A stretch of DNA of 8,381 nucleotides, from contig JAPLUA010000533.1 of the NCBI GenBank assembly GCA_026397855.1, forward strand, positions 1 to 8,381, read 5' to 3'. The notes beneath the pieces are model-generated. The model saw nothing but the letters and a program-made list of their open reading frames with translations. It did not search any database and had not been told where the DNA came from. The stretch comes from Verrucomicrobiota bacterium. Lineage in GTDB: Bacteria; Verrucomicrobiota; Verrucomicrobiia; Limisphaerales; UBA8199. The translations under genes were made by a program, and so were the position numbers. The number at the start of each line of letters is the position of its first letter. Position 1 is the stretch's first letter. Of this stretch, positions 1-6,117 are shown one piece after another.

Positions 1-192
1 CAGCCCGGCGAGCCGCTGTCCGCGTGGCTCCTGCGCGCGACAAATGACCCGGCGCTGGCGGACCTCCAAAGCCGGTTGCAGGAGCTGCTGCGCTTGCACT
101 ACCGCTACCGCTTCGACCCCCACGGCCTGCCCGAAGCCGACCGCGAGGCCCTGGGCCGCGAAGCCAAGGACTGCCTGGTGAAACTGCGGTAA
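1..192 (+). CDS. C-terminal end of an unidentified protein, possibly transglutaminase-like (5' partial)
   Basis: An open frame enters from the left edge and stops at TAA 190-192, leaving 63 residues. The piece is hydrophilic and probably helical. It has a Leu-rich stretch (LQSRLQELLRL), the aromatic/basic motif HYRYRFDP, and a charged tail ending CLVKLR. Similar 'YRYRFDP' tails occur, from memory, at the C-termini of large membrane-bound transglutaminase-like (TgpA/DUF4129-type) proteins. Too little is left to confirm that, so the family call is a guess. The frame and codon use look genuinely coding. The gene runs toward the decayed toxin region and has no visible hairpin terminator after its stop. 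Confidence 0.6.
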   Translation, partial: QPGEPLSAWLLRATNDPALADLQSRLQELLRLHYRYRFDPHGLPEADREALGREAKDCLVKLR

Positions 193-259
193 GCAACCAT
201 CCCTTCGCCAACCCTGGGCGAGCTCAGGTCAACGATCGAAACAGTCCACCCGAAAACAG

Positions 260-352
260 CAGGTGGAACAACGGATTACGATTCCGCCCGGCTTCGACGA
301 GCAGACGGCCCTGACCGAGGAATTGCAGAAGAAGCATGGCGTCCGGGGATAG
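260..352 (+). pseudogene. Possible antitoxin C-terminal remnant upstream of a PIN toxin fragment
   Basis: The frame ending at TAG 350-352 encodes about 31 residues, including ITIPPGFDEQTALTEELQKK and then HGVRG. The pattern of a hydrophobic/proline start, FD, an acidic helix and a KKH end resembles, from memory, the tails of small antitoxins paired with PIN toxins (DUF6364-like). Its stop overlaps the ATG of the PIN fragment by 17 nt (336-352), an arrangement typical of toxin-antitoxin pairs. No start codon or DNA-binding N-terminus is visible: the frame stays open back into the preceding gene, so the 5' boundary given is only where the similarity seems to begin. I infer a truncated antitoxin; it could be a chance open frame. 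Confidence 0.35.
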
Positions 353-413
353 AATCTTCCTGGACACCGACGTGGTCTTGGACCATCTGGCTGACTGTCC
401 ATATCTTGTCTGA
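336..413 (+). pseudogene. Truncated PIN-domain (VapC-like) toxin, N-terminus only
   Basis: An ATG at 336 opens a 25-codon frame, MASGDRIFLDTDVVLDHLAD followed by CPYLV and TGA at 411-413. The motif hydrophobic-LDTDVVLDHL is the classic first strand and helix of PIN-domain ribonucleases. Its first Asp (residue 10) is the first acidic residue of the metal site. PIN toxins are normally about 130-145 residues and carry three or four such acids, so only the first fifth survives and it cannot be active. Similarity ends around base 395. From there the sequence runs straight into the reverse-strand MSEYQY fragment. With the overlapping upstream frame it looks like the leftover of a toxin-antitoxin locus. 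Confidence 0.6.
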
Positions 414-421
414 TCGCCGTG

Positions 422-493
422 GGCATACCGCAGGCCTTCGTCAGAAATCGGTCCGTCTATGGCTACAAACTCGTCGTATTGATACTCACTCAT
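422..493 (-). pseudogene. 5' fragment of a conserved 'MSEYQY' hypothetical protein
   Basis: ATG at 493-491 (-) begins MSEYQYDEFVAIDGPISDEG then LRYA. This matches, from memory, the well-conserved N-terminus of a widespread bacterial protein family of unknown function that starts MSEYQYYEFxAIDRPL. After about residue 24 the recognisable sequence stops: the expected CSSRAEV-type continuation is missing. The frame then continues without any family similarity, antisense to the PIN remnant, to a stop at 224. A good ribosome-binding site (AGAGGAAG) precedes the ATG by about 8 nt, and the start lies 14 nt after the rhamnosidase stop. It was therefore probably once the next gene of that transcript. 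I infer truncation by deletion between two convergent genes. Confidence 0.55.
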
Positions 494-507
494 GGCTACA
501 CTTCCTC

Positions 508-3291
508 TTAAGGAGTCGGCGCGGTGAAATGGTAGGTGCCGGAGCCGACCTCGAACAAGGTGCGGCCGCCCGCCACACCAAGGAGCTTTACTCCCGCAGC
601 CTTGCCGGCGGGCAATTCGCCTTCCCTGACTTTCGCGGCGTCCGGGACCGGCAGGGAGACCGTCGCCGTCGCGTTCGCGGGAACCGTCACCGCGAGATGA
701 AAACCTTCCCGGTCTGTCTTCCAGTCGCTCACGATCCGGCCGCGGATGGAGTCGTAGCTCGCCCTGGCTGAGGTCAATCCCCCGACGACGTTTGGCTTGA
801 TGAGGATGTGCTTGAAGGCGGGGTTGGCGGGATCGAGGTTGATGCCGGCCAGCGCCTTGTAAAACCAGGCGCTGATATCGCCGAACATGATGTGGTTGCG
901 CGACTCGCCCCCGTTCCACTGCTCCCACAAGGTGGTGGCGCCCTGCTCGATCCACCAGCCCCAGCTCGGCAGATCCTTCTGGCTGGCAATGCGATAGGCC
1001 ACATCGGCGCGCCCGTTTTCGAGCAGCGCATTCAGGAGGTATTTGGCGCCCAGGATGCCGGTGTCAATGTGGCCCTGCCGCTGTTCCACGTTCGCGACGA
1101 GGTTGCTCAGGACCATCGGCCGGATCTCCGGGTCGGCCAGGCCCTGGTAGAGGGCGCAGCTCAGCGCGGTCTGGCTGCCGTTGCCGTAGAGGCCGGTCTC
1201 GGGGTGATAGAACTTCCGGTTGAAGGCCTGCTTGATGCCGGCGGCGAGATCGGCATAGCGCAGGGCGTCAGCCTCGTTGCCCATCAGGTTTGCGGCGAGG
1301 GCTACAATCCGGGCGTCCCGGTAGTAGTAAGCCGTGGATGTGATTTCGGCAGGCGTCGCGGTCTTGAACGGGGCCCAGTCGTTCAGGCCGATATCCACAA
1401 TCCCGTCCCTGGCTCTGCTCGTGAGGTAATCCACGTAGCGCTTCATGCCGTCGTAATGGTCCCGCAGCACCTGCGTGTCGCCGCAGTATTCGTAGAGGTA
1501 AAGCGGGATCAGCAGGAAGGCGCTGTCCCAGGCGGGGCCGTTGCCCCACTTGTAGCCCCAGCCGCTGGTAGGCACGATGCCGGGCAGCTCGCCCGAGGGC
1601 CGCTGCTCGTCGCCCAGGTCGTTGATCCACTTCGTGTAAAGGGCGGCGGGGGCGTAGTTCAGCAGCCCCTGCTCGGCCGCCAGGTGGGCGTCGCCGGTCC
1701 AGCCGTTCTTCTCGCGGTGGGGGCAATCGGTCGGGATGCCTTGCAGGTTGCTCAGGTAGGCCCATCGGCCCGCGGCCCAGATCCTGTTCAGGAGCGGATT
1801 CGAGCATTCAAACTCGCCGGCCGCCGGAACCGCCGAATGCAGGAACACCCCCCGCAGGCTGGTGAGCGTCGGCTTGCCGGGGAAGCCGGTGACCTCGACA
1901 TACTGGAACCCGTGATAGACAAAGCGCGAATGCCATGTCTCCTGGCTCCCGCCCTTGAGAATGTAGGTATCGGCCTGGAACTGCTGATTGGTGTCCATCT
2001 TGGCGACGTGCTGCTGAATCTCGGCCCGGTCAATCATGCCGTCGCCGCCCAGGCGCTCGCTGTATTTCATGACCACCTTCGTGCCGGCCTGGCCGCGGAC
2101 GCTCAGCTCCGCATAACCGGCCAGGTTCTGCCCCAGGTCGAAAACGAACACGCCGGGCCTGGGCTCGGTCACCTTGACCGGCTTGATGCCGGCATCCGCC
2201 TTGATGGGAGGGATCATCTGGGCCGACAGCCTGCCTGGCGGGGGCGCGACCACTTCTGCCATCCGCCAATCCGAATCGTTGAAAGCCGCCGTGTCCCAGC
2301 CCGGCTTCTCCAGCCGCGCATCGTAGGTTTCGCCCCCATAGATGCTGTTGAACACCACCGGCCCGGTGCTCGCCTTCCATTGCGTGTCGGTCACCAGCGT
2401 TTCCGTGTAGCCGTCGGCATACTCCACCCGCAACTGCAGGTAGAGCTTGGGCGCGGCCCGCCACGGCGCCTTGTGAAAGTCCCATACTGCCAGCGTCTGG
2501 ACGTTATACCAGCCGTTGCCCAGGATGACGCCGATGGCGTTCGTGCCGCGCTGCAAGGCATCGGTGACATCGTAGGTGACGTAAAGGGCGCGCCTGTCAT
2601 AGCGCGTGTAGGCCGGATCGAGGCAGTGATCGCCGATCTTCTTTCCGTTGATGTGCAGCTCGTAATAGCCCAGCCCGCAGACATAGGCCCGCGCCTGCTT
2701 GATGTTCCGGCCCAGCTTGAAAGTGCGCCGGAGCAGGGGGGCGGGGGTTGAATTGGTATCCGCGGTCAGGCTGATCCACTGGCCCGGCCACTCGCGCGGC
2801 GAGAGCAGCCCCATGTCCCAGTGGGCCGGCTCGCTGTAGGCCGAAGGCTTGCCGTCCTTATCCCAGATCCGCACCTTCCAGAAGCAGCGCTGGTAAGAGG
2901 CCAGGAACTTGCCCGCGTAAACGATGTGCAGCGTCTGGTCGGACGGCACCTGCCCGGAATTCCACAAGTCGCCCTTGTCCGAATTCAGCCCGACCTCCGT
3001 GCTGGCGACGAGAACCTGGTAGGCGACCTGCCGCTGGCCCCGCTGCTTGGACTCCACAATCCAGCTCAGCCGGGGCTGCGACACGTCAATTCCCAAAGGG
3101 TTCTCGAGGTACTCGCACCGCAGCCGGGCGGCTGAGATTCCAACAGGTGCCCCGTGCAGCTTGAGCGCCGCGCCCGCAGCGAGCGCCAGGCCGAGCAGCA
3201 GAGCCGCCGGCGCAAGCCGCAGGAATCGCCGCGCGCGGAATTGTCCGGATCTCAAAATGCATTTGGAGTAGATCATTGCGCGGGAATTCAT
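508..3291 (-). CDS. Alpha-L-rhamnosidase, glycoside hydrolase family 78, exported
   Basis: A 927-residue protein that hydrolyses terminal alpha-L-rhamnose from polysaccharides or glycosides by the inverting GH78 mechanism, most likely in the periplasm or outside the cell. Residues ~20-48 form an Arg-rich then Leu/Ala-rich signal peptide with no lipobox. Next come an Fn3-like domain opening LRCEYLENPLGID (57-69), the N-terminal beta domain (~185-355, with YYELHINGKKIGD 209-221), a jelly-roll domain (~365-485), the (alpha/alpha)6 catalytic barrel (~490-815) and a C-terminal beta domain (~820-925). The motif DCPHREKNGWTGD (522-534) carries the general acid Glu527 with Asp522 and Asp534, spaced exactly as Asp567/Glu572/Asp579 of Bacillus RhaB. 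WEQW (789-792) supplies the candidate base Glu790. The domain set and length are normal for the family. Met6 (3276-3274) is an alternative start giving a shorter leader; neither start has a strong ribosome-binding site. It begins 86 nt after hcp on the same strand, and no other sugar genes are in view. Confidence 0.95.
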   Translation of the reverse strand: MNSRAMIYSKCILRSGQFRARRFLRLAPAALLLGLALAAGAALKLHGAPVGISAARLRCEYLENPLGIDVSQPRLSWIVESKQRGQRQVAYQVLVASTEVGLNSDKGDLWNSGQVPSDQTLHIVYAGKFLASYQRCFWKVRIWDKDGKPSAYSEPAHWDMGLLSPREWPGQWISLTADTNSTPAPLLRRTFKLGRNIKQARAYVCGLGYYELHINGKKIGDHCLDPAYTRYDRRALYVTYDVTDALQRGTNAIGVILGNGWYNVQTLAVWDFHKAPWRAAPKLYLQLRVEYADGYTETLVTDTQWKASTGPVVFNSIYGGETYDARLEKPGWDTAAFNDSDWRMAEVVAPPPGRLSAQMIPPIKADAGIKPVKVTEPRPGVFVFDLGQNLAGYAELSVRGQAGTKVVMKYSERLGGDGMIDRAEIQQHVAKMDTNQQFQADTYILKGGSQETWHSRFVYHGFQYVEVTGFPGKPTLTSLRGVFLHSAVPAAGEFECSNPLLNRIWAAGRWAYLSNLQGIPTDCPHREKNGWTGDAHLAAEQGLLNYAPAALYTKWINDLGDEQRPSGELPGIVPTSGWGYKWGNGPAWDSAFLLIPLYLYEYCGDTQVLRDHYDGMKRYVDYLTSRARDGIVDIGLNDWAPFKTATPAEITSTAYYYRDARIVALAANLMGNEADALRYADLAAGIKQAFNRKFYHPETGLYGNGSQTALSCALYQGLADPEIRPMVLSNLVANVEQRQGHIDTGILGAKYLLNALLENGRADVAYRIASQKDLPSWGWWIEQGATTLWEQWNGGESRNHIMFGDISAWFYKALAGINLDPANPAFKHILIKPNVVGGLTSARASYDSIRGRIVSDWKTDREGFHLAVTVPANATATVSLPVPDAAKVREGELPAGKAAGVKLLGVAGGRTLFEVGSGTYHFTAPTP

Positions 3292-3377
3292 GGAAGCTAA
3301 CGGCTACGGAATCAAGCCAATTCCCGCCCCAATTTGGCAGGGGCAGGGGCAGGGCGGAGAATGAGAACCGAGCCCAG
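3292..3377. other. 86-bp gap between hcp and the rhamnosidase gene, with a G-run cluster
   Basis: On the plus strand 3336-3357 has G-runs of 2, 4, 4, 3 and 2 separated by CA or C, from roughly three GGCAGG units in tandem. It could form a two-tetrad or imperfect quadruplex on the strand opposite the two flanking genes. No clear terminator for hcp is visible; CCAATT and AATTTGG (3319-3337) make only a weak imperfect repeat. Confidence 0.35.
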
Positions 3378-5030
3378 CTATGCCGCTTTCTTCAGGATGG
3401 CCGCGATATCGGACTGGGCATCCGTGATCGGCATGAGGTTGAATTTCTCCACCAGCACGTTCAGGACATTGGGGGTGACAAAGGCGGGCAGGGTCGGCCC
3501 CAGGCGGATGTTGCGGATGCCCAGGTGGAGCAGGGTCAGGAGAATGGCTACCGCTTTCTGCTCATACCACGACAGCACGAGGGACAACGGCAGGTCGTTG
3601 ACCCCGCAGTTGAACGCCTTGGACAACGCCACCGCAATCTGGATGGCAGCGTAGGCGTCGTTGCATTGCCCGATGTCCAGCAGGCGCGGAATGCCGCCGA
3701 TGGTGCCGAAATCGAGCTTGTTGAAGCGGTATTTGCCGCAGGCCAGAGTCAGGATGACGCAGTCCTTGGGCAACGCCTCGGCGAACTCCGTGTAATAGTT
3801 GCGCCCGGCCCTCGCGCCGTCGCAGCCGCCTACCAGGAAGAAGTGTTTGATGGCTCCGGCCTTGACCGCCTCGATCACTTGGTCGGCGACGCCGAGCACC
3901 GCGTTGTGGCCGAAACCGACCAGGATGGTCTTGTCCGGACCGTCCTCGGTGAAGCCGGGAGAAGCCAGCGCCGTCTCGATCACGGGGGTGAAATCGCCGT
4001 TGGCAATGTGAGGAATGCCCGGCCAGCCGACGTGGCCGGCGGTGAAGATGCGCTGTTTGTAGCCTTCCTGCGGCTCCTGCAGGCAGTTGGTGGTCATCAG
4101 AATCGCGCCGGGGAATGCGCGGAACTCATCGCGCTGGTCCTGCCACGCGCCGCCGTAGTTGCCGGCCAGGTGCGGGTATTTCTTCAGCCCCGGGTAACCG
4201 TGCGCGGGCAGCATTTCGCCGTGGGTGTAAACGTTGATCCCTTTGCCCTCGGTTTGCTGCAGCAGCTTTTCCAGGTCCTTCAGGTCGTGGCCGGAGATGA
4301 GAATAGCCTTGCCCTTGAGCGGTTCCACGCGCACCGGCGTCGGCACCGGGTGGCCGTAGGTGCTGGTGTGGGCGAGGTCGAGTATCTCCATTGTCTTGAG
4401 GTTGATCTCACCGCACTTGAGGCACATGCCCAGCAGTTGGTCCGCTCCGGGCTGTTCTTCCGCCAGGCAGCTCAGCGCCTCGGCAAAGAAAGCATAAACA
4501 GCCTCCGCCTCCTGCCCCAGGATCTGCGCATGCTCCGCGTAGGCGGCGGCGCCTTTGATCCCATAGACCAGCAGCTCCTGCAGCCCGTTGATGTCCGTGC
4601 CGCATTGGTCTTTGCGGGACAGGACGGAAACCGCCCGGCCTTGCGCAACCAAACCGGCCAGGGTCGGCGCCGGCTCCCATGTTGCCGGGCCAACCAGGGT
4701 CCCGGGCGTCCCGCCCGTTTTGCGCGCCGCAGATTCATAGAGCACCCTCGCCCTGTCGCGCACCAGCGCGGCTTCGCGCAGCGCCGCCTCGATGGCTTGC
4801 GCGTCAAAATTGACGTTGGTGACGGTGATGAACAGGGCCTTGAGAATGAACCGGTCCACGGCGGGGTCCACGGCGCCCAGAACCCGGGCCCGGTGAGCGT
4901 ATTGGGCAATCCCCTTGCCCGCATGAACGAGCAGATCCTGCAGAATGGCGCTGTTCTCGTCCTTGCCGCAGACTGAAAAGTCGCTGCAGCCCGTCCCTCT
5001 TGAAGTCTGTTCACATTGATAACAAAACAT
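3378..5030 (-). CDS. hcp: Hybrid cluster protein (class I Hcp; hydroxylamine reductase / NO reductase)
   Basis: A 550-residue cytoplasmic iron-sulfur protein. The family reduces hydroxylamine to ammonia and is now mainly linked to nitric oxide reduction and protein S-nitrosylation under anaerobic nitrosative stress. ATG 5030-5028 gives the canonical MFCYQCEQT start. The N-terminal cysteines C3-x2-C6-x8-C15-x5-C21 match the class I spacing seen in Desulfovibrio. All hybrid-cluster ligands expected from the Desulfovibrio protein are present: His248, Glu272, Cys316, Cys403 (persulfide position), Cys431, Cys456 and Glu490, with Lys492 following in WYEQK. The length (about 550) matches full class I enzymes with both three-helix bundles. 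No Hcr reductase gene is adjacent, as is usual for class I. The ribosome-binding site is weak (AAAGAAAA). A candidate FNR/HcpR-like site and -10 box lie upstream at 5109-5150. The frame is open upstream to 5174, but that extension has no family similarity. Confidence 0.97.
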   Translation of the reverse strand: MFCYQCEQTSRGTGCSDFSVCGKDENSAILQDLLVHAGKGIAQYAHRARVLGAVDPAVDRFILKALFITVTNVNFDAQAIEAALREAALVRDRARVLYESAARKTGGTPGTLVGPATWEPAPTLAGLVAQGRAVSVLSRKDQCGTDINGLQELLVYGIKGAAAYAEHAQILGQEAEAVYAFFAEALSCLAEEQPGADQLLGMCLKCGEINLKTMEILDLAHTSTYGHPVPTPVRVEPLKGKAILISGHDLKDLEKLLQQTEGKGINVYTHGEMLPAHGYPGLKKYPHLAGNYGGAWQDQRDEFRAFPGAILMTTNCLQEPQEGYKQRIFTAGHVGWPGIPHIANGDFTPVIETALASPGFTEDGPDKTILVGFGHNAVLGVADQVIEAVKAGAIKHFFLVGGCDGARAGRNYYTEFAEALPKDCVILTLACGKYRFNKLDFGTIGGIPRLLDIGQCNDAYAAIQIAVALSKAFNCGVNDLPLSLVLSWYEQKAVAILLTLLHLGIRNIRLGPTLPAFVTPNVLNVLVEKFNLMPITDAQSDIAAILKKAA

Positions 5031-5108
5031 ATCGGTTTTCTTTGCTTGAGTTCTATTTGTTCGTGTTGCGCTGCCGGCTATACGTGCCGGCGGCTCTTTG
5101 CCGGGGAC

Positions 5109-5114
5109 ACTATG
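5109..5114 (-). promoter_or_regulatory. Candidate -10 element of the hcp promoter
   Basis: On the minus strand 5114-5109 reads CATAGT, four of six matches to TATAAT, about 80 nt before the hcp ATG. If the dyad at 5137-5150 is centred at -41.5, transcription would start near 5102 and the -10 hexamer would occupy exactly these six positions. No good -35 is visible, which fits an activator-dependent class II promoter. This is inferred from spacing alone. Confidence 0.3.
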
Positions 5115-5136
5115 CCAGAAGCGCGGAAACCGAACC

Positions 5137-5150
5137 TTGATCCAGGTCAT
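5137..5150 (-). promoter_or_regulatory. Candidate Crp/FNR-family (FNR or HcpR-like) operator upstream of hcp
   Basis: The plus strand reads TTGAT-CCAG-GTCAT, and the minus strand ATGAC-CTGG-ATCAA. One half is a perfect FNR half-site. The other matches the GTCAA-type half seen in HcpR/FNR operators except for the last base, with the expected 4-nt spacer. It lies 107-120 nt before the hcp start. Hcp genes are commonly activated by FNR, HcpR or NnrR-like regulators. No regulator gene is in this window, so the assignment rests on sequence and position only. Confidence 0.35.
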
Positions 5151-5216
5151 GCTTTTCCAAATCAAGGGAACCACGAGGCAGCGACCGATTTGGCCTCCAA
5201 AGAACTTCCCTCCGAT

Positions 5217-5250
5217 ATCGTAGCCGCCTCACGGGCGGCTGCGATTTCTT
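5217..5250 (+). repeat. Strong GC-rich hairpin with a T-rich 3' flank (terminator- or REP-like)
   Basis: ATCG-T-AGCCGCC (5217-5228) pairs with GGCGGCT-G-CGAT (5234-5245) around the loop TCACG. That gives 7 bp, a T/G position and 4 more bp. TTCTT follows on the plus strand, giving it the shape of a rho-independent terminator in that direction, but no plus-strand gene ends upstream. On the minus strand it lies about 180 nt after the GPP34 stop and lacks a T-tract there. A dispersed REP-like palindrome is an equally good explanation. Confidence 0.5.
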
Positions 5251-5266
5251 GAATCTACCGGGGTAC

Positions 5267-5288
5267 CCTGAAAATAGCCCGTTTCAGG
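5267..5288. repeat. Inverted repeat CCTGAAA / TTTCAGG
   Basis: CCTGAAA (5267-5273) and TTTCAGG (5282-5288) form a perfect 7-bp stem with an 8-nt loop. A second copy of TTTCAGG at 5319-5325 could pair with the same left arm, so alternative, mutually exclusive folds are possible. Confidence 0.5.
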
Positions 5289-5289
5289 T

Positions 5290-5330
5290 GTTTGCCGAAA
5301 CCCCGATTGGGTGTATTATTTCAGGCAAAC
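5290..5330. repeat. Inverted repeat GTTTGCC / GGCAAAC
   Basis: GTTTGCC (5290-5296) and GGCAAAC (5324-5330) form a perfect 7-bp stem around 27 nt. Its right arm overlaps the second TTTCAGG copy (5319-5325) by two bases, so this stem and the alternative CCTGAAA/TTTCAGG pairing would compete. Confidence 0.45.
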
Positions 5331-5334
5331 CTCG

Positions 5335-5396
5335 GCCACCGTGACGTTGAGCAACACGGCTGGGTCCTCTATCGAGGCAGCTGAAGTCACGGTGGC
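5335..5396. repeat. Perfect 11-bp inverted repeat enclosing two smaller hairpins
   Basis: GCCACCGTGAC (5335-5345) and GTCACGGTGGC (5386-5396) are exact reverse complements separated by 40 nt. The interior can fold further. GTT-GAGC-AAC (5346-5355) makes a short hairpin. GGCTG (5358-5362) pairs with CAGCT (5378-5382, one G-U), and above a GGT bulge CCTC pairs with GAGG around TATC (5366-5377). Together this is a three-way-junction shape. It begins 29 nt past the GPP34 stop. There is no T-tract, so it is not a standard terminator. Confidence 0.55.
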
Positions 5397-5424
5397 TGGG
5401 GGCCGGGGGCGGCTAATCCGGGCC

Positions 5425-6117
5425 TCAGAAACTGCCCGGCAGCTCGCTAAGGGCGCGGCTCAACACATCCAGCGAGGCCACGGTTGCCACCGAAACTTCC
5501 CGCCCGACAAGGTCCGTGCTCGCGAGGGTTTCCAGGCGGTGTTTGCGGGCCTCAAGGTCCAGCCCCGCGAAGAGGTGCTCCGAGAGGCGGCAGCCGTGGA
5601 TCAGGCTCAGGAGGATGGCGTCGCGCGGCGCGGGCAGATCGCTCCCGAGGATCAGCCGGCTGAGGCGCGCGCGGACTTCGATGCGCTCGGCGTCGTCAAT
5701 GGTCGGATACCGGCTCGAACTGAAAACCCAGAGCAGCCGCTTTTCTTCGCGGCGCAGGATGCCTCGCCGGACCAGCCGGTCCACGGCGGTCTGGTAAATC
5801 TCCTCCTGCCGCAGCGCCATTTCGCGCAGCCAGAACATCACGGTCCTGAGCTCTGGCGCTGCGTGGAAATGGGCCAGCCAAAGGTCGGGCAGGGGGTCGC
5901 CCGTCGGCGCAGGGTTGATGACGGCAAGCTGGTGCAGGTCGGTGTCAATGCGCCCCGCCAGCGACAGGTCGAGAATGATCGCCCCGGCCAGCCCGTAACC
6001 CAGGGCGTTGAGCGGCAGGTCAAGCTCCTCGCCGGTCTTCTCATCCAGCGCGAGCAATGCGAGCTCCTCCACAAGCGTCAGCCCGGGGGAAAGGTTGGGA
6101 GTTTCAGGCGCAGGCAT
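5425..6117 (-). CDS. GPP34 family (GOLPH3-like) protein
   Basis: A 230-residue protein. Family landmarks in order: LTLVEELALLAL (13-24), YGLAGAIILDLSLAGRI (41-57), PTGDPLPD (71-78), VDRLVRRGILRREEKRLLWV (112-131), RYPT (136-139) and DAILLSLIHGCRLSEHLF (166-183). These follow the same order as in eukaryotic GOLPH3, a peripheral membrane protein that binds phosphatidylinositol-4-phosphate. The bacterial members have no settled role. There is no signal peptide or membrane segment, so it should be cytosolic or peripherally membrane-bound. ATG 6117-6115 was chosen because similarity begins about residue 13; the upstream in-frame Met at 6201 lies inside the STAS gene. The start overlaps the STAS stop by 14 nt with no good ribosome-binding site, so translation is probably coupled. 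Confidence 0.85.
   Translation of the reverse strand: MPAPETPNLSPGLTLVEELALLALDEKTGEELDLPLNALGYGLAGAIILDLSLAGRIDTDLHQLAVINPAPTGDPLPDLWLAHFHAAPELRTVMFWLREMALRQEEIYQTAVDRLVRRGILRREEKRLLWVFSSSRYPTIDDAERIEVRARLSRLILGSDLPAPRDAILLSLIHGCRLSEHLFAGLDLEARKHRLETLASTDLVGREVSVATVASLDVLSRALSELPGSF

Larger units (their letters stand above)
5031..5424. other. 394-bp intergenic region between hcp and the GPP34 gene
   Basis: No convincing gene on either strand. A 78-codon frame at 5016-5252 (+) starts inside hcp, has no recognisable motif and is probably chance. The hcp-proximal part (5031-5150) carries the candidate hcp promoter. The distal part (5217-5396) holds four successive inverted repeats, listed separately, with little unpaired sequence between them. 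The segment follows the 3' end of the STAS-GPP34 pair on the minus strand, so any RNA from here could be a 3' untranslated region, a processed small RNA, or a set of palindromic extragenic repeats. Confidence 0.6.

Noticed and set aside
808..2751. 647-codon open frame on + opposite the rhamnosidase
   Set aside because: It lies wholly antisense to a complete GH78 gene. It has no recognisable domain and the Arg/Pro/Gly/Val-rich composition expected from the reverse frame of GC-rich coding DNA.
3276..4976. 566-codon open frame on + opposite hcp
   Set aside because: It is antisense to hcp, whose every ligand residue is conserved. The product is low-complexity in style and has no motif.
5016..5252. 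Possible small + strand gene whose end coincides with a terminator-like hairpin
   Set aside because: The frame starts within hcp, covers the candidate hcp promoter, has no ribosome-binding site or motif, and its last codons are simply the hairpin arms. Kept only as a hairpin feature.
5346..5352. GTTGAGC matching the integron core-site pattern GTTRRRY inside an inverted repeat
   Set aside because: No matching RYYYAAC partner with attC spacing, no integrase and no cassette array; the match is short and likely chance.
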